Assembly (NCBI GenBank): GCA_963834015.1
Contig: CAWIAG010000002.1
Location: 868,001-932,000 of the forward strand
DNA from: FEN-1297 sp963834015
GTDB taxonomy: Bacteria; Bacteroidota; Ignavibacteria; Ignavibacteriales; Ignavibacteriaceae
Direction of reading: 5' to 3'
Length of the DNA stretch: 64,000 nt
Made by a program: the position numbers and the translations under genes. The notes under the pieces were generated by a model. It did no database searches, was not told where the DNA came from, and saw nothing but the letters and a program-made list of their open reading frames with translations. Positions 17,959-27,112 of the stretch are shown piece after piece (position 1 is the stretch's first letter; the number at the start of each line of letters is the position of its first letter).

Positions 17959-19743
17959 TTACTTATTCTCCCTGTTAACTAATTTGTATATAGAATAACT
18001 CTGCCCTCCAATTTTCAGATTATATTTATTACCGTCCTCTGCAATCCTGGATTCATCACCGCAAAGGAGAGTAAATATTTTGAAATTTTTATTCAAAGTA
18101 AATTTTGCAGTTTCTTCTGTGGCCGCCGGATTAAAGACAGCCAGTATTATATCATCTCCGGATGCACGGGCAAAAATAAAAGGATATGTATTTTCTTTAG
18201 CATATACCGGGACAAATTCTGCATAAGCCGCAAGAGCCGGTTCCTTCTTTTTTAATTGAATCATCATTCTTACTTTATTGAGGAGCGAGTTAGGATTTTT
18301 TTCCTCTGCTTCAACATTCGGCGCATCAGCCGCAGTATCTACCGGTAAATAAAGTTTACCGGGATCTGCGGTTGAAAATCCCAGATTCTTACCCGCATTC
18401 CACTGCATCGGAGTGCGTGCCCCGGCACGCGGTTTATATGCTCCTTCTACAAAAGGCAAACCATATAATTGACGCATTCCGATTTCATTTCCGTAATATA
18501 TGAAAGGAATTCCGGGCATAACAATAGTAAAAGCAAAAATCATTTCAAGATCTTTATCCGTCCGTTGAATATTTAATCTTGCAAGATCATGATTGCCTAA
18601 CGGAAGAAGTATATAACCTTTCCCTTTTGTTTTATTATATTGGTCCAAATATGTTCTGAGGAAATTAGCAATATTCCCCTTTCCTTCTTTATCAAAGAAA
18701 CTATGCCCCTCGGAAATTCCGTTTAAAATACGCCAGCTTTCTTTCTGCATCAGATCATTATAGCCCTGGAACCAATGGAAAAAATCTGCATGAAATCCCC
18801 CGCCGTCAAGAGCGGCTTCCGGGTAGGACCATTCCGAGACCATAAATGCATCGGGATAATCTTTATCAAAAATGTTTCTAATATCCGTCCAAAATTTTTT
18901 AGTCCCCTCATCTCGTGTGTTAAAGAATTGATCGTTGCCGGTCATATTGGCGTTTTTCACAAGCGCCCCTGCCATGTCTGCCCTGAATCCACTAGCGCCC
19001 ATGTCCATCCAGAATCTTAATATTTTTTTCAACTCTTTCTGTAGTTCAAGAACATCCGGATGATCAACAGGCAGCATCCATGATTCTTCCGGTTTGGCAA
19101 AACCGAAGTTTAATGCCGGTTCGCTCCAGAAAAAGTTTCGCATAAACTGGCCGTTACGCCGGCTGTATCCTTTTATAAAAGAATCCTTATAAACATCGGG
19201 AGGATTGAGCCAGGTATTGTCATTCCATATATACCAGTTTGAATATTTATTTTTTTCCTGTTTGGCTGATTCCTGAAACCAGGGATTATCAATACTTGTA
19301 TAACTTATAACATAATCAAATAATATTCTTATGTCCCGTTTTTTTGCTTCAGCAAACATACGCTTTGCGTCTTCATTGGTACCATACCTTGGGGCTACTT
19401 TGTAATAATCCGAGATATCATACCCGGCATCATGAAACGGCGATTCAAAAAACGGGTTAATCCAGATACCGTCAACACCAAGGCTTTTCACATAATCCAA
19501 TTTTTCTATAATTCCTTCTAGGTCTCCTATACCATCACCATTAGAATCATAAAAGGTTTGAGGGTAAATTTGATAAAATACGGCGTTATTGAGCCATGCC
19601 GGACAACTAGGTATTGTATATTTGCCTGTAATTACCGCGGAGTCAATAGAAATAATTTCCTGAGCATATACTTTTACATTTACCAGCCAAAATGATAACA
19701 GTATGTAAAAAGTTATTCTGTATAATATTACTTTTAATTTCAT
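17959..19743 (-). CDS. Secreted GH13 alpha-glucosidase/alpha-amylase family enzyme
   Basis: A 594-aa protein with a signal peptide (residues 1-27). The (beta/alpha)8 domain contains a calcium-loop motif DSNGDGIGD (66-74). Region II is GFRADMAG with nucleophile D256, region III is VSEWS with acid/base E304, and region IV is LGNHD with D386. The QPDLN-type loop and the trehalose-synthase/oligo-1,6-glucosidase-like segment ARTPMQWNAG support activity on short alpha-glucans. Region I is unusual: the normal D-x-V-x-N-H is DYVISY, so N147 and H148 are Ser and Tyr. The gene is convergent with the NrtR-like regulator, 51 bp apart. Confidence 0.88.
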   Translation of the reverse strand: MKLKVILYRITFYILLSFWLVNVKVYAQEIISIDSAVITGKYTIPSCPAWLNNAVFYQIYPQTFYDSNGDGIGDLEGIIEKLDYVKSLGVDGIWINPFFESPFHDAGYDISDYYKVAPRYGTNEDAKRMFAEAKKRDIRILFDYVISYTSIDNPWFQESAKQEKNKYSNWYIWNDNTWLNPPDVYKDSFIKGYSRRNGQFMRNFFWSEPALNFGFAKPEESWMLPVDHPDVLELQKELKKILRFWMDMGASGFRADMAGALVKNANMTGNDQFFNTRDEGTKKFWTDIRNIFDKDYPDAFMVSEWSYPEAALDGGGFHADFFHWFQGYNDLMQKESWRILNGISEGHSFFDKEGKGNIANFLRTYLDQYNKTKGKGYILLPLGNHDLARLNIQRTDKDLEMIFAFTIVMPGIPFIYYGNEIGMRQLYGLPFVEGAYKPRAGARTPMQWNAGKNLGFSTADPGKLYLPVDTAADAPNVEAEEKNPNSLLNKVRMMIQLKKKEPALAAYAEFVPVYAKENTYPFIFARASGDDIILAVFNPAATEETAKFTLNKNFKIFTLLCGDESRIAEDGNKYNLKIGGQSYSIYKLVNRENK

Positions 19744-20022
19744 AAAATGTATTAATTTGGTTTTAGAATAATAACATTTAATTATTGCATTTTGATCGCC
19801 TGTTATTCCGGAACCATTTTATAAAAATTGTAAACCGGGAAACAAATATTTTGAAAATTTAATAGTCTAATTTTGATAATTTGCTAATTATATCCAATAG
19901 CTTTTAGTAATAAGTTTTTTTTGTTGATTGATTCATGGGAAATATAGCTTCAATAAATAAACCAAATTGAAATAGCTACTTAGGAAACCTTTTATTGTTC
20001 AAACGGAAAGATATGACTCTGA

Positions 20023-20898
20023 TTATTTTTTGCTTCTGGGATAGCCTTGCTCGATGGGTAACAAGGGATCGCGGGACCATTCGTTCCATGAGCCGAAATA
20101 ATTACGAACATTATCAATCCCTGCAAGTTTTAGGGAAATGAATACATTAGAAGTCCTTGCGCCTTTAAAACAGTATGTATAAACCTTGCTGTCGGTATTA
20201 ATATTAACTTTTGCAAATACTTTTCTTAATTCTTCCCGTTCCTTAAACCATGGAATTGTTCCGTCATGCTTCATTACTTCGTACCATTCAATCCAGACTG
20301 CACCGGGTATTCTGCCCTTGCGGGGTGTAAAATCAGGGCCATAGGGTGATGAACTTATTCCAATCCATTCTGACCTGTCGCGGCAATCAAGCAGGATAAT
20401 CCCCGGATCGTTTAATGAAGCTAGTACTTCTTCCCATGTTAATATAATAGAATGATCTAGCTTAACAGGGAATTCCCTTTTTACCGGAACAGGCACAATT
20501 TCGGACACAGGTAAATTTTGCTCAAGCCATCTCTGGTAACCCCCATGAAGCACGGTTACATTATTATGCCCGAGATGCCTTAATATAAAAAGTCCACGGC
20601 AGGATCTTCCGTAACCGTTATCCATTGCGTCTTCATAAACCACTACCCGTTCATTACCGCAGATACCGGCGTTTCCGAATAACCCGGCAAATGTTTGCCG
20701 CATTTTATCATATCCGCCGTTTTCTTTAGTTACTAAATAGCTGAAAATATCATAAATATTTATAGCTCCGGGAATATGCTCCCTAATATAGTCTTCCGGT
20801 TCCCGTGTATCAATAATAACCACATCATCACGGTAAAGTAACACAGATAATTCTTCTGTAGTAGTAAGGTATTGTTTTCTGGTTTCTTCTTGTGTCAT
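20023..20898 (-). CDS. Two-domain sulfurtransferase (thiosulfate/3-mercaptopyruvate type)
   Basis: A 291-aa tandem rhodanese protein. The N-terminal inactive domain covers residues ~12-125 (VVIIDTREPEDYIREHIPGA) and the catalytic domain ~155-285. The active-site loop is YCFKGARTS, with the persulfide-forming Cys in the C-x-x-G-x-R-x-S pattern typical of thiosulfate sulfurtransferases. No signal peptide is present, so it is cytoplasmic. It has no operon partner. Confidence 0.9.
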   Translation of the reverse strand: MTQEETRKQYLTTTEELSVLLYRDDVVIIDTREPEDYIREHIPGAINIYDIFSYLVTKENGGYDKMRQTFAGLFGNAGICGNERVVVYEDAMDNGYGRSCRGLFILRHLGHNNVTVLHGGYQRWLEQNLPVSEIVPVPVKREFPVKLDHSIILTWEEVLASLNDPGIILLDCRDRSEWIGISSSPYGPDFTPRKGRIPGAVWIEWYEVMKHDGTIPWFKEREELRKVFAKVNINTDSKVYTYCFKGARTSNVFISLKLAGIDNVRNYFGSWNEWSRDPLLPIEQGYPRSKK

Positions 20899-21439
20899 TA
20901 TATATAATTAATGGGTAAAAGCTGTTATTCAATATTCGAATAATTTTGCTTTTAGTTAATATCAATTCCATTTTATTTTCATAAACGAAATAACTTAATA
21001 ACTGAAGTTAACCAAATGATATTTAAAGTAGCCCCGACACCTGCCTGCCGTCGGGCATGTTTATATCCGGGATCGCTTAATTACAAAACAGGTTCGGCTT
21101 TTCCCAAAAGGATGGATATCAAGCCAAAATGATATGAAAATTTTAGCTTGAACCGTCGGTTCATCCTACTCGGGCAGGAAAGCCAATAAATTCCGGGTTT
21201 CAATATTCCCCTGGCTAAAACCCCGGTCTACTTAATAAAATTTTTTATATCTGCGTAATTTCAGTTAATAACATTTCTATTTTATTGATACATAACTGTT
21301 GTTCTGCTGTTGACTTTATATTCCGGAATTTATTAAGTTATTTTAGCATTTGCAGGGACATAGTGAAGTTTTCTGTTGTTCCCGGTTCCAGAGAAGCATT
21401 CAATCTGATATTTAAAGTTCTTGATAAATCAGGAATTAA
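20899..21439. other. Intergenic region, 541 bp, with small palindromes
   Basis: No gene seen. The region holds two GC-rich hairpins unlike the surrounding AT-rich DNA: gcctgcc-gtc-gggc near 21044-21058 and gaacc-gtc-ggttc near 21151-21163. Both are embedded in phrases (cctgcctgcc, ctcgggcagga) like those at 15731, and are probably dispersed repeat fragments. Confidence 0.4.
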
Positions 21440-22060
21440 ATGAATTCATTATTTACGCTTATTCTTTCATCTCTCAGACGATGTAAAGTATGTATAATAA
21501 GTATTTTCATTACTTATTGCTTTTCTTGTACAATTGGTTTTTTAATGGTACAATCCGGTAATGATTTTGCACTATCACAAAGAGATAGAATAGTTGGTAC
21601 TGCAGTTCATCACGAAAAAGCTGCAATTAATTATCTATCAGGAAATAAATTAACAGCCGCATTATATGATTTTACAGGAAACCTTTTTCTTGGCGCAGTC
21701 CCGCAAACCGCATTAGGCCTTAGTATTTTGGTTCCCTATTTTACGGTTTTATATCAGGGCTGGGTTGGCGGCATAGTCTCGGTAGATAATTCTCATCATA
21801 ACAGGTTAGATAAAATTAAAACGGCATTTTATTACATCATAGTATTATTGCTCCAATTGATCCCATATTCTTTGTCAATCGGCGCGGGAGTAAAATTCGG
21901 GGTTGAAGTTTATAAACAAAATATGAAAATTGGCTGGAAATTTTGGAGATTCCGGATCAGGAAGGAAAATCTTTTAGACATAAGGAATATATATCTGATC
22001 AGTATCCCGTTATTTTTTATTGCATCATTATTTGAATTTTTTTCATCATGGAATATATAA
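21440..22060 (+). CDS. SpoIIM-like (DUF95) integral membrane protein
   Basis: A 206-aa protein with about five hydrophobic segments. The middle part, FTGNLFLGAVPQTALGLSI then LVPYFTVLYQGWVGGIVS, fits the stage II sporulation protein M/DUF95 superfamily, which in non-sporulators is found in uncharacterised membrane proteins. AGGA precedes ATG 21440. The genus is unlikely to sporulate, so the role is unknown. The family call is by general resemblance only. Confidence 0.5.
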   Translation: MNSLFTLILSSLRRCKVCIISIFITYCFSCTIGFLMVQSGNDFALSQRDRIVGTAVHHEKAAINYLSGNKLTAALYDFTGNLFLGAVPQTALGLSILVPYFTVLYQGWVGGIVSVDNSHHNRLDKIKTAFYYIIVLLLQLIPYSLSIGAGVKFGVEVYKQNMKIGWKFWRFRIRKENLLDIRNIYLISIPLFFIASLFEFFSSWNI

Positions 22061-22230
22061 TATTGCAGACATAATAAAATATGTAATATATATAGTAATG
22101 ACTTCGGGTGAAAAAGCCCGAAAGGGGTAAAAATAAACAATTAAAATCTCCGCTATTGACTTTATCTTCTCAAATTTATTAAGTTATCCCGTTCTTTGTC
22201 GTACATCATAGTGCTTTCAATTTTAAAAAA

Positions 22231-22443
22231 ATGAAAAATTATTTTATAATAATATCGTTAATATTAATAACTCCGGTTTTTGGTTTATCAAAAAACATTC
22301 CCAATAAAGCAAAATTAATTATTACTAAAAGATTTTGTAATTGGGTTTTATTTAATAAAGCATATGGTTCCAATATGAAGAATTCTGAAGATCCGGTTTG
22401 GGATCAGGATTCAACTACATGCCCTTATATGTATGTAACTTAA
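22231..22443 (+). CDS. Short secreted peptide, hypothetical
   Basis: A 70-aa ORF starting with a plausible signal peptide (hydrophobic residues 5-18, then LSKN). The mature part is short, with two Cys and a Trp-rich centre. No ribosome binding site is clear, so it may be a fragment of a larger decayed gene. I do not recognise a family. Confidence 0.35.
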   Translation: MKNYFIIISLILITPVFGLSKNIPNKAKLIITKRFCNWVLFNKAYGSNMKNSEDPVWDQDSTTCPYMYVT

Positions 22444-22513
22444 ATAATGATTTTAAGCATGACTATGCTTAGGCAATTATACATAATTTCAATAAAAACA
22501 CAGGTGTATTGCT

Positions 22514-22943
22514 ATGAAACCAAAAATATTACTGCGGATGGCTTCCATAATTATGTTTCTGCACGACGTCGGACATACTTTTGGATCTTTGAGCTGGAAA
22601 CAGACTTCCGACCCTGAAAAGCAGCAGATTATAAATCAAATGATTGGACATAAGTTTCCATTCATGGGCGCAATCAGAAGCATGGGAGATACAATCGACG
22701 GATATGGTTATGCCACAATATTATCATTATTTTTCTTTTCCGCTATTCTGTGGATTCTTGCAGGTTCACTGACTCAAAATCCGAAACTGGCCAGGAAACT
22801 ACTTATAACAGTTTCAGCAATACTTTTAGTTTGGGGTATTAATCGAATTAATTTTCTTTTTCCCTTTCGCCGCGTCCTTTAGTCTAATTGCAATGATACT
22901 GACAGTTATTGCCATTTTTAGAATGAATGTAGAATCGAATTAA
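22514..22943 (+). pseudogene. Four-helix membrane protein interrupted by a single-base frameshift
   Basis: The first frame (22514-22882, 122 aa) starts MKPKILLRMASIIMF and has hydrophobic segments at ~5-20, 75-90 and 97-115. It then goes out of frame in a T/C run around 22855-22870 and ends in an unnatural RRVL. One base over, the frame continues as FPFAASFSLIAMILTVIAI and stops at 22943 after FRMNVESN, which supplies the expected last helix. One extra base in the homopolymer explains this. It is either an assembly error or recent decay. HDVGHTFG near residue 20 suggests a small His-containing membrane protein family; function unknown. Confidence 0.7.
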
Positions 22944-22979
22944 TTCCTTGATATAGATATAATTATCACAGGATTTATT

Positions 22980-23759
22980 ATGCCCGGGATACTATATAGA
23001 ACAAGATTTAAAAATGAAATTGTAGCTGAATTTTTACTGCCTGCAAGGAAGCTCAAAAAACAGCGTATTATAATTCTATGCGACGGTATGCCTTCCGTTC
23101 CGCGAAAGCAACCCTTAATGTCGTTTCTCTCCCGGAAAGGTTTTTGGGTATTTTATCCCCGCTACAGGGGCGCATGGGAAAGCGGTGGAGAATTCCTTGA
23201 TATATCCCCTCATCAGGATATTTCGGAGATTATTGATGAGATGCCAAAAGGTATAAAGGAAAGCGCCTTTGGAAACAAATTTACATTATCGCCAGATGAA
23301 ATATTTATAATAGGCGGGAGTTTCGGCGGCACAACTGCAATTCTTTCATCTCTTGATAAAAGAGTGAGTAAAATTATTGCCAATTGCCCTATTGTTAACT
23401 GGAATATTCTGCCTGAAGAGCAAAAGAAGGAAACCGCCGCCAGAAGTTATCCCGCTTATATCAGTAATGCATTCGGAAACGGATACCGTCTTCAGACAAA
23501 AAACTGGAATAAACTTAAAAGTGGAAAATTTTTTAACCCGTCAAATTATGTATCTGAATTTGAAGCGTCAAAAATATTAATATTTCATGCAAAGGATGAC
23601 CCCTATATTCCATGGAAAGATATAAGCCGGTTCGCCAAACGTACCGGGGCAAAATTAATCCTTCTTAATAAAGGAGGGCACATTAGAACAGAATTTATTG
23701 TTGAAAAATACTGGGCTAAAATAAAAAAGTTTATTGATGCTAAAATCCCCTCTGAATGA
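22980..23759 (+). CDS. Alpha/beta hydrolase (prolyl-oligopeptidase-like)
   Basis: A 259-aa cytoplasmic protein. The nucleophile elbow is GGSFGG (Ser ~118), the acid is in HAKDDPYIPW and the catalytic His in NKGGHI near residue 237. The triad order and spacing fit dienelactone-hydrolase/POP-like esterases. AGGA precedes ATG by 6 nt. An IS110 element begins 65 bp downstream, and the hairpin terminator past that element probably belonged to this transcription unit originally. The substrate is unknown. Confidence 0.75.
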   Translation: MPGILYRTRFKNEIVAEFLLPARKLKKQRIIILCDGMPSVPRKQPLMSFLSRKGFWVFYPRYRGAWESGGEFLDISPHQDISEIIDEMPKGIKESAFGNKFTLSPDEIFIIGGSFGGTTAILSSLDKRVSKIIANCPIVNWNILPEEQKKETAARSYPAYISNAFGNGYRLQTKNWNKLKSGKFFNPSNYVSEFEASKILIFHAKDDPYIPWKDISRFAKRTGAKLILLNKGGHIRTEFIVEKYWAKIKKFIDAKIPSE

Positions 23760-23851
23760 ATATTATACATTGTTATTTCTCGATCTTAAACCTTGTATGT
23801 TTAAAGTTAATTAGCACGACATAATGTTCTTTGACATAATGAAAAAATTTA

Positions 23852-24000
23852 TTTTCTTACGGAAGTAGAAGGTAGCAAACCTGGGCCTCGAGCCCGTCTT
23901 GGAGTGTCTTCCTTCCGTCAGGTTAAAGTCTTGGAATAACTTAGCACCAGATGCTGTATATACAAGGGTGATGTTACCTGACATTTTTTATATTATAATA
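23852..24000 (+). ncRNA. Candidate IS110 bridge (seek) RNA
   Basis: The leader can form two consecutive hairpins with large loops. The first pairs acggaag (23859-23865) with cttccgt (23912-23918) and encloses the strong hairpin gggc-ctcga-gccc. The second pairs gtcaggt (23917-23923) with acctgac (23976-23982). Two stem-loops with open internal loops in the non-coding end next to an IS110 transposase match the known architecture of target- and donor-binding guide RNAs. The boundaries are estimates. Confidence 0.45.
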
Positions 24001-24017
24001 ATTTTTGAAAGGTTATT

Positions 24018-25424
24018 ATGAATAATTTTTATTTAGGTGGTGATGTAAGTAAAGGCTATTGTGATTTTATAATTCTTAATGAAGATAAAAAGACAGCCTT
24101 AAAGAATTTTCAGCTTGATGATACAGCAAAAGGACACCATCTGCTCAGTAATGTTCTAATAGATTTTGTTACAGAGCATCCGGGTTGTGCAATAATAGCC
24201 GGTGTTGAATCAACCGGCGGTTATGAGAACAACTGGTTTGAGAGTTTATGCGATATGCAGGACAGAATAGAAATATCTGTTGCAAGGATAAACCCTATAG
24301 GTACTCATCATAGCAGTAGAGCTTCACTAACCAGGATAATAACCGATAAAAAGGCAGCCGGGAATATTGCTGAATATCTGATTAACTATAAAGATAAAGT
24401 TATCTTTAAGAAGACAGATAAATTTTGCTCTTTGAGAAGGCATTGGAAGTTTGTAAGGCTTCTTACCAAACAGCGGACACAGCTTTATAATCAGCTTGAA
24501 GGTAATCTTTACAATGCAAATCCGGAACTTTTAAGATATGCTAAGTATGGCTATCCTAAATGGTTATTAATGACCATTATGCAGTATCCAACGGCAAAAC
24601 ACTTATCCAAAGCCAGAATATCAGCATTGTCTTCTATAGCTTATGTATCAGAGGCAAGAGCCTTAAAGCTGATAAGTAGAGCTAAAAGTTCTGTAGCTTC
24701 GGCTACTGATAATATAACCGGGGAACTGATAATTTCTCTTGTAAAACAAATTATTAGTCTAACTAAACTAATAAATAAGCGTTCGAAGCTTATTGCAGAT
24801 AATTGTCAATTACCTGAAATAGAACTACTAAAAAGTTTCAAAGGGATTGGTGATTACACAGCCATTGGATTGATGCTCAAGATAGTATCAATTGACAATT
24901 TTAGCAGTACAAAGAAGTTAGCCTCATTCTTTGGACTTCATCCTGTCTGGAAAGAAAGCGGCGATGGAACCTCCGGAATGCATATAAGCAAACAAGGCAG
25001 CAGAGAAGCAAGAGCCCTTCTTTATAATGTGGCTTTTACTGCAATTAGATGTAATCCTCTCATAAAAGAAATATACGTGCGTCATTGCAGTAAGGGAATG
25101 AAAAAAATAAAAGCATTAGTAACCTGCATGCACAAAACACTGAGGATTATCTACGGGATGCTTAAGAATAATGAGAAATTTAATCCTGAAAAGGACAAAG
25201 CTAATTCCAAGAAAATGCTGGACAATCATCTGAAAAGCAAAAAAGTAAACATCAAGCTAAGACGATTCCAAGAGCTTGATTCAGATGCCCCTGTTTCAAA
25301 CAAGCAATACAGAAAAAGGAAACAGCAAGAGATGTCCCAAAATGAAATAACATCATTAAATACGGGATCTGTCTCTCACTGTTCCATAGAATCTGAATCT
25401 CAAAATTCAATGGAGAAAAATTAG
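24018..25424 (+). CDS. IS110-family transposase (DEDD recombinase)
   Basis: A 468-aa protein with an N-terminal RuvC-like DEDD domain (GGDVSKGYCDF at the start, then AGVESTGGYEN, ITDKKAAGNIAEYL). The C-terminal Transposase_20 domain (LLKSFKGIGDYTAIGLMLKI, FFGLHPVWKESG, ISKQGSREARALLYN) contains the catalytic Ser region of the family. The protein is longer than usual through a hydrophilic C-terminal tail of ~80 residues. AAAGG precedes ATG. It appears intact. Confidence 0.93.
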   Translation: MNNFYLGGDVSKGYCDFIILNEDKKTALKNFQLDDTAKGHHLLSNVLIDFVTEHPGCAIIAGVESTGGYENNWFESLCDMQDRIEISVARINPIGTHHSSRASLTRIITDKKAAGNIAEYLINYKDKVIFKKTDKFCSLRRHWKFVRLLTKQRTQLYNQLEGNLYNANPELLRYAKYGYPKWLLMTIMQYPTAKHLSKARISALSSIAYVSEARALKLISRAKSSVASATDNITGELIISLVKQIISLTKLINKRSKLIADNCQLPEIELLKSFKGIGDYTAIGLMLKIVSIDNFSSTKKLASFFGLHPVWKESGDGTSGMHISKQGSREARALLYNVAFTAIRCNPLIKEIYVRHCSKGMKKIKALVTCMHKTLRIIYGMLKNNEKFNPEKDKANSKKMLDNHLKSKKVNIKLRRFQELDSDAPVSNKQYRKRKQQEMSQNEITSLNTGSVSHCSIESESQNSMEKN

Positions 25425-25528
25425 TAAATAATTATCATTACGTCAAAACATTATGTCAAAGAACAGAACTTTTTAAGTTCAAAAAAAAATAATTAAAGTA
25501 CAAATATTGACTGGACTTTAAACGGAAT

Positions 25529-25563
25529 AACTTCAAGGTTTTCAAAAACCCTGGAGTTTTTTT
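25529..25563 (+). terminator. Rho-independent terminator reading rightward
   Basis: A 14-bp stem with one wobble and one mismatch (25529-25542 with 25545-25558) is followed by a run of seven T. It points away from the IS110 element. It probably ends the ancestral alpha/beta hydrolase transcript, which the insertion has moved away. It directly abuts the stop of the minus-strand SRPBCC gene. Confidence 0.6.
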
Positions 25564-25984
25564 AGATTTCCACATATTCCTTTAAACTTCTGCCGATTAT
25601 GTCCGTCCAGCCTGCAATAAAATTCTCCTTTGCAAAACCTGGATCGGCCGGGAATGATTCAATTCCTTCATGTTTGAGTTTTACTCTTGTTTTATCTCCT
25701 TCAGGGAACAATTCAAATGTTACATAAGAAATTCCTTCATAACCGTCATACCGCCAACTGTATGTAAGTTTCTTCTCTTTGATAACCTCCGTGATATTAC
25801 AGATATGCAAAAATTTTTTCTTTTCGGTACCACCGGTAAAACGAAATTCAAACCCCACTTCAGCCTTGAACTCATTTAGGTTAAAATACCAGTGCTTCAT
25901 TTCCTCCTTGTTTGTAATGGCTTTCCATACTTTTGAGATCGGAGCATTGAAAGTTCTTTCAATTACAATCGGTTCGTTTTTCAT
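25562..25984 (-). CDS. SRPBCC domain protein (AHSA1-like)
   Basis: A 140-aa single-domain START/Bet v1-like protein. It begins IERTFNAPISKVWKAITN and has the typical W-Y/F-x-N segment and the amphipathic C-terminal helix FIAGWTDIIGRSLKEY. Such proteins bind hydrophobic ligands, but no ligand is known for this group. It is the last gene of a five-gene minus-strand operon headed by an ArsR regulator (28000 to 25562), 53 bp after the DHFR-like gene. Confidence 0.88.
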   Translation of the reverse strand: MKNEPIVIERTFNAPISKVWKAITNKEEMKHWYFNLNEFKAEVGFEFRFTGGTEKKKFLHICNITEVIKEKKLTYSWRYDGYEGISYVTFELFPEGDKTRVKLKHEGIESFPADPGFAKENFIAGWTDIIGRSLKEYVEI

Positions 25985-26037
25985 AATTATACTCTTTTTA
26001 TAATTAAGTTTAAATTGAATTTTATGAATTGCCCGTT

Positions 26038-26598
26038 TTAATTGTCAGCAGGCTTGTAATTTAAGAGCACATTACCGGAATTAAATGTCCTTGATTTTAT
26101 TAATCTCAGTTTATACTTTTTATTTATGCCATTAAATAAGGATTTTCCGTTGCCGAGAATAACAGGGTTTACAATAATCCTGAATTCATCAATTAATCCA
26201 GGTGGGATCAGAGTTATTGCCAGATCGGAACTGCCCAATAATATAATACCATTACCTGGTTGTTGTTTTAGTTCTCGTATTACTCCCTCAACATTTTCTT
26301 TAACAACCTTCGTGTTATTCCAGGAAGCATCTAAAAGCGTTTTTGAAAATACTATTTTGGGCAGGCTGTTCATATAATTTGCTATGACTGCATCATTGGT
26401 GACTGCATATTCGGTCGGCCAATATTTTGCCATCATCTCATAAGTCACGCGGCCAAATAAAAGAATATCCGCGTTTTTCAGCATCTCTTCAACATCATTG
26501 TGAAGTTCTGCATCAACGTTATGCCAGTCTATTTCCCTGGTGGGTCCTTCAAAGAAACCATCGATAGAAATCATAAATTGAGTAACTACTTTTCTCAT
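26038..26598 (-). CDS. Dihydrofolate reductase/RibD C-terminal-like reductase
   Basis: A 186-aa protein with the RibD_C/DHFR-like fold: MISIDGFFEGP at the N-terminus, ADILLFGRVTYEMMAKYWP for nucleotide contacts, and GNGIILLGSSDLAITLIPPGLIDE near the C-terminal half. Proteins of this group (YyaP/YwjB type) lack proven folate activity. It is the fourth gene of the ArsR/SRPBCC operon, with short gaps on both sides (20 and 53 bp). Confidence 0.88.
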   Translation of the reverse strand: MRKVVTQFMISIDGFFEGPTREIDWHNVDAELHNDVEEMLKNADILLFGRVTYEMMAKYWPTEYAVTNDAVIANYMNSLPKIVFSKTLLDASWNNTKVVKENVEGVIRELKQQPGNGIILLGSSDLAITLIPPGLIDEFRIIVNPVILGNGKSLFNGINKKYKLRLIKSRTFNSGNVLLNYKPADN

Positions 26599-26618
26599 TT
26601 ATATTTCTCCTCACTGTT

Positions 26619-27098
26619 TTAAATTTTTGATAAGTATTCATTAAGTCTTCTTAAATTCTGACTTAACCCTTCCACCGCACCATATTTTTCAACTACCAGG
26701 TCGCGTTCTGCCTTCGAATTAAACACCATCCTCATTGTAAGTTTTGTTTTATTACCCTGCTCTTCAAAGATTACCGTAGTTTCAAATTCCCCCGCTTCGT
26801 TTTCAAGAGTTGCATCGTGTTTATAAACTATCAACTCTTGATTAATGATTTTAGTATATATCATTTTATTTATATAGCCGGTGCCGTCCGGCCCGTGCAT
26901 GGTTAAATTCCAAATACCACCCGGCCGCACATCCATTATATGAATGGTATTTGTAAAACCATCAGGCCCCCACCATTTAGCAATATGTTCTGCCTCCGTC
27001 CATACTTTGAAGACAAGCTTCCGGGGTGCATCAAAAATACGGGTTTCAACTATTTCACGATCGGGGGTCGAAGTTGTATTATTCATTATTGTTTCCAT
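26619..27098 (-). CDS. SRPBCC domain protein (AHSA1-like)
   Basis: A 159-aa protein with the AHSA1 hallmark sequence ETRIFDAPRKLVFKVWTE, then AKWWGPDGFTN and WNLTMHGPDG. METIMNN allows a second start five codons in. It lies 14 bp after its SRPBCC neighbour and 20 bp before the DHFR-like gene. The three SRPBCC genes here are clearly diverged paralogues rather than recent copies. Confidence 0.88.
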   Translation of the reverse strand: METIMNNTTSTPDREIVETRIFDAPRKLVFKVWTEAEHIAKWWGPDGFTNTIHIMDVRPGGIWNLTMHGPDGTGYINKMIYTKIINQELIVYKHDATLENEAGEFETTVIFEEQGNKTKLTMRMVFNSKAERDLVVEKYGAVEGLSQNLRRLNEYLSKI

Positions 27099-27112
27099 TT
27101 ATACTCCATGAA

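Larger units (their letters stand above)
23825..25465 (+). mobile_element. IS110-family insertion sequence
   Basis: Perfect 17-bp inverted repeats (tgttctttgacataatg at 23825-23841 and its complement at 25449-25465) bracket one transposase gene. There is a 176-bp structured leader upstream of the gene and only ~24 bp after it. Inverted repeats of this size suggest the IS1111-like branch, where they lie slightly inside the true ends. The long leader on the 5' side is the IS110-like position for a guide RNA. Exact termini and target core cannot be fixed without an empty site. Confidence 0.85.
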
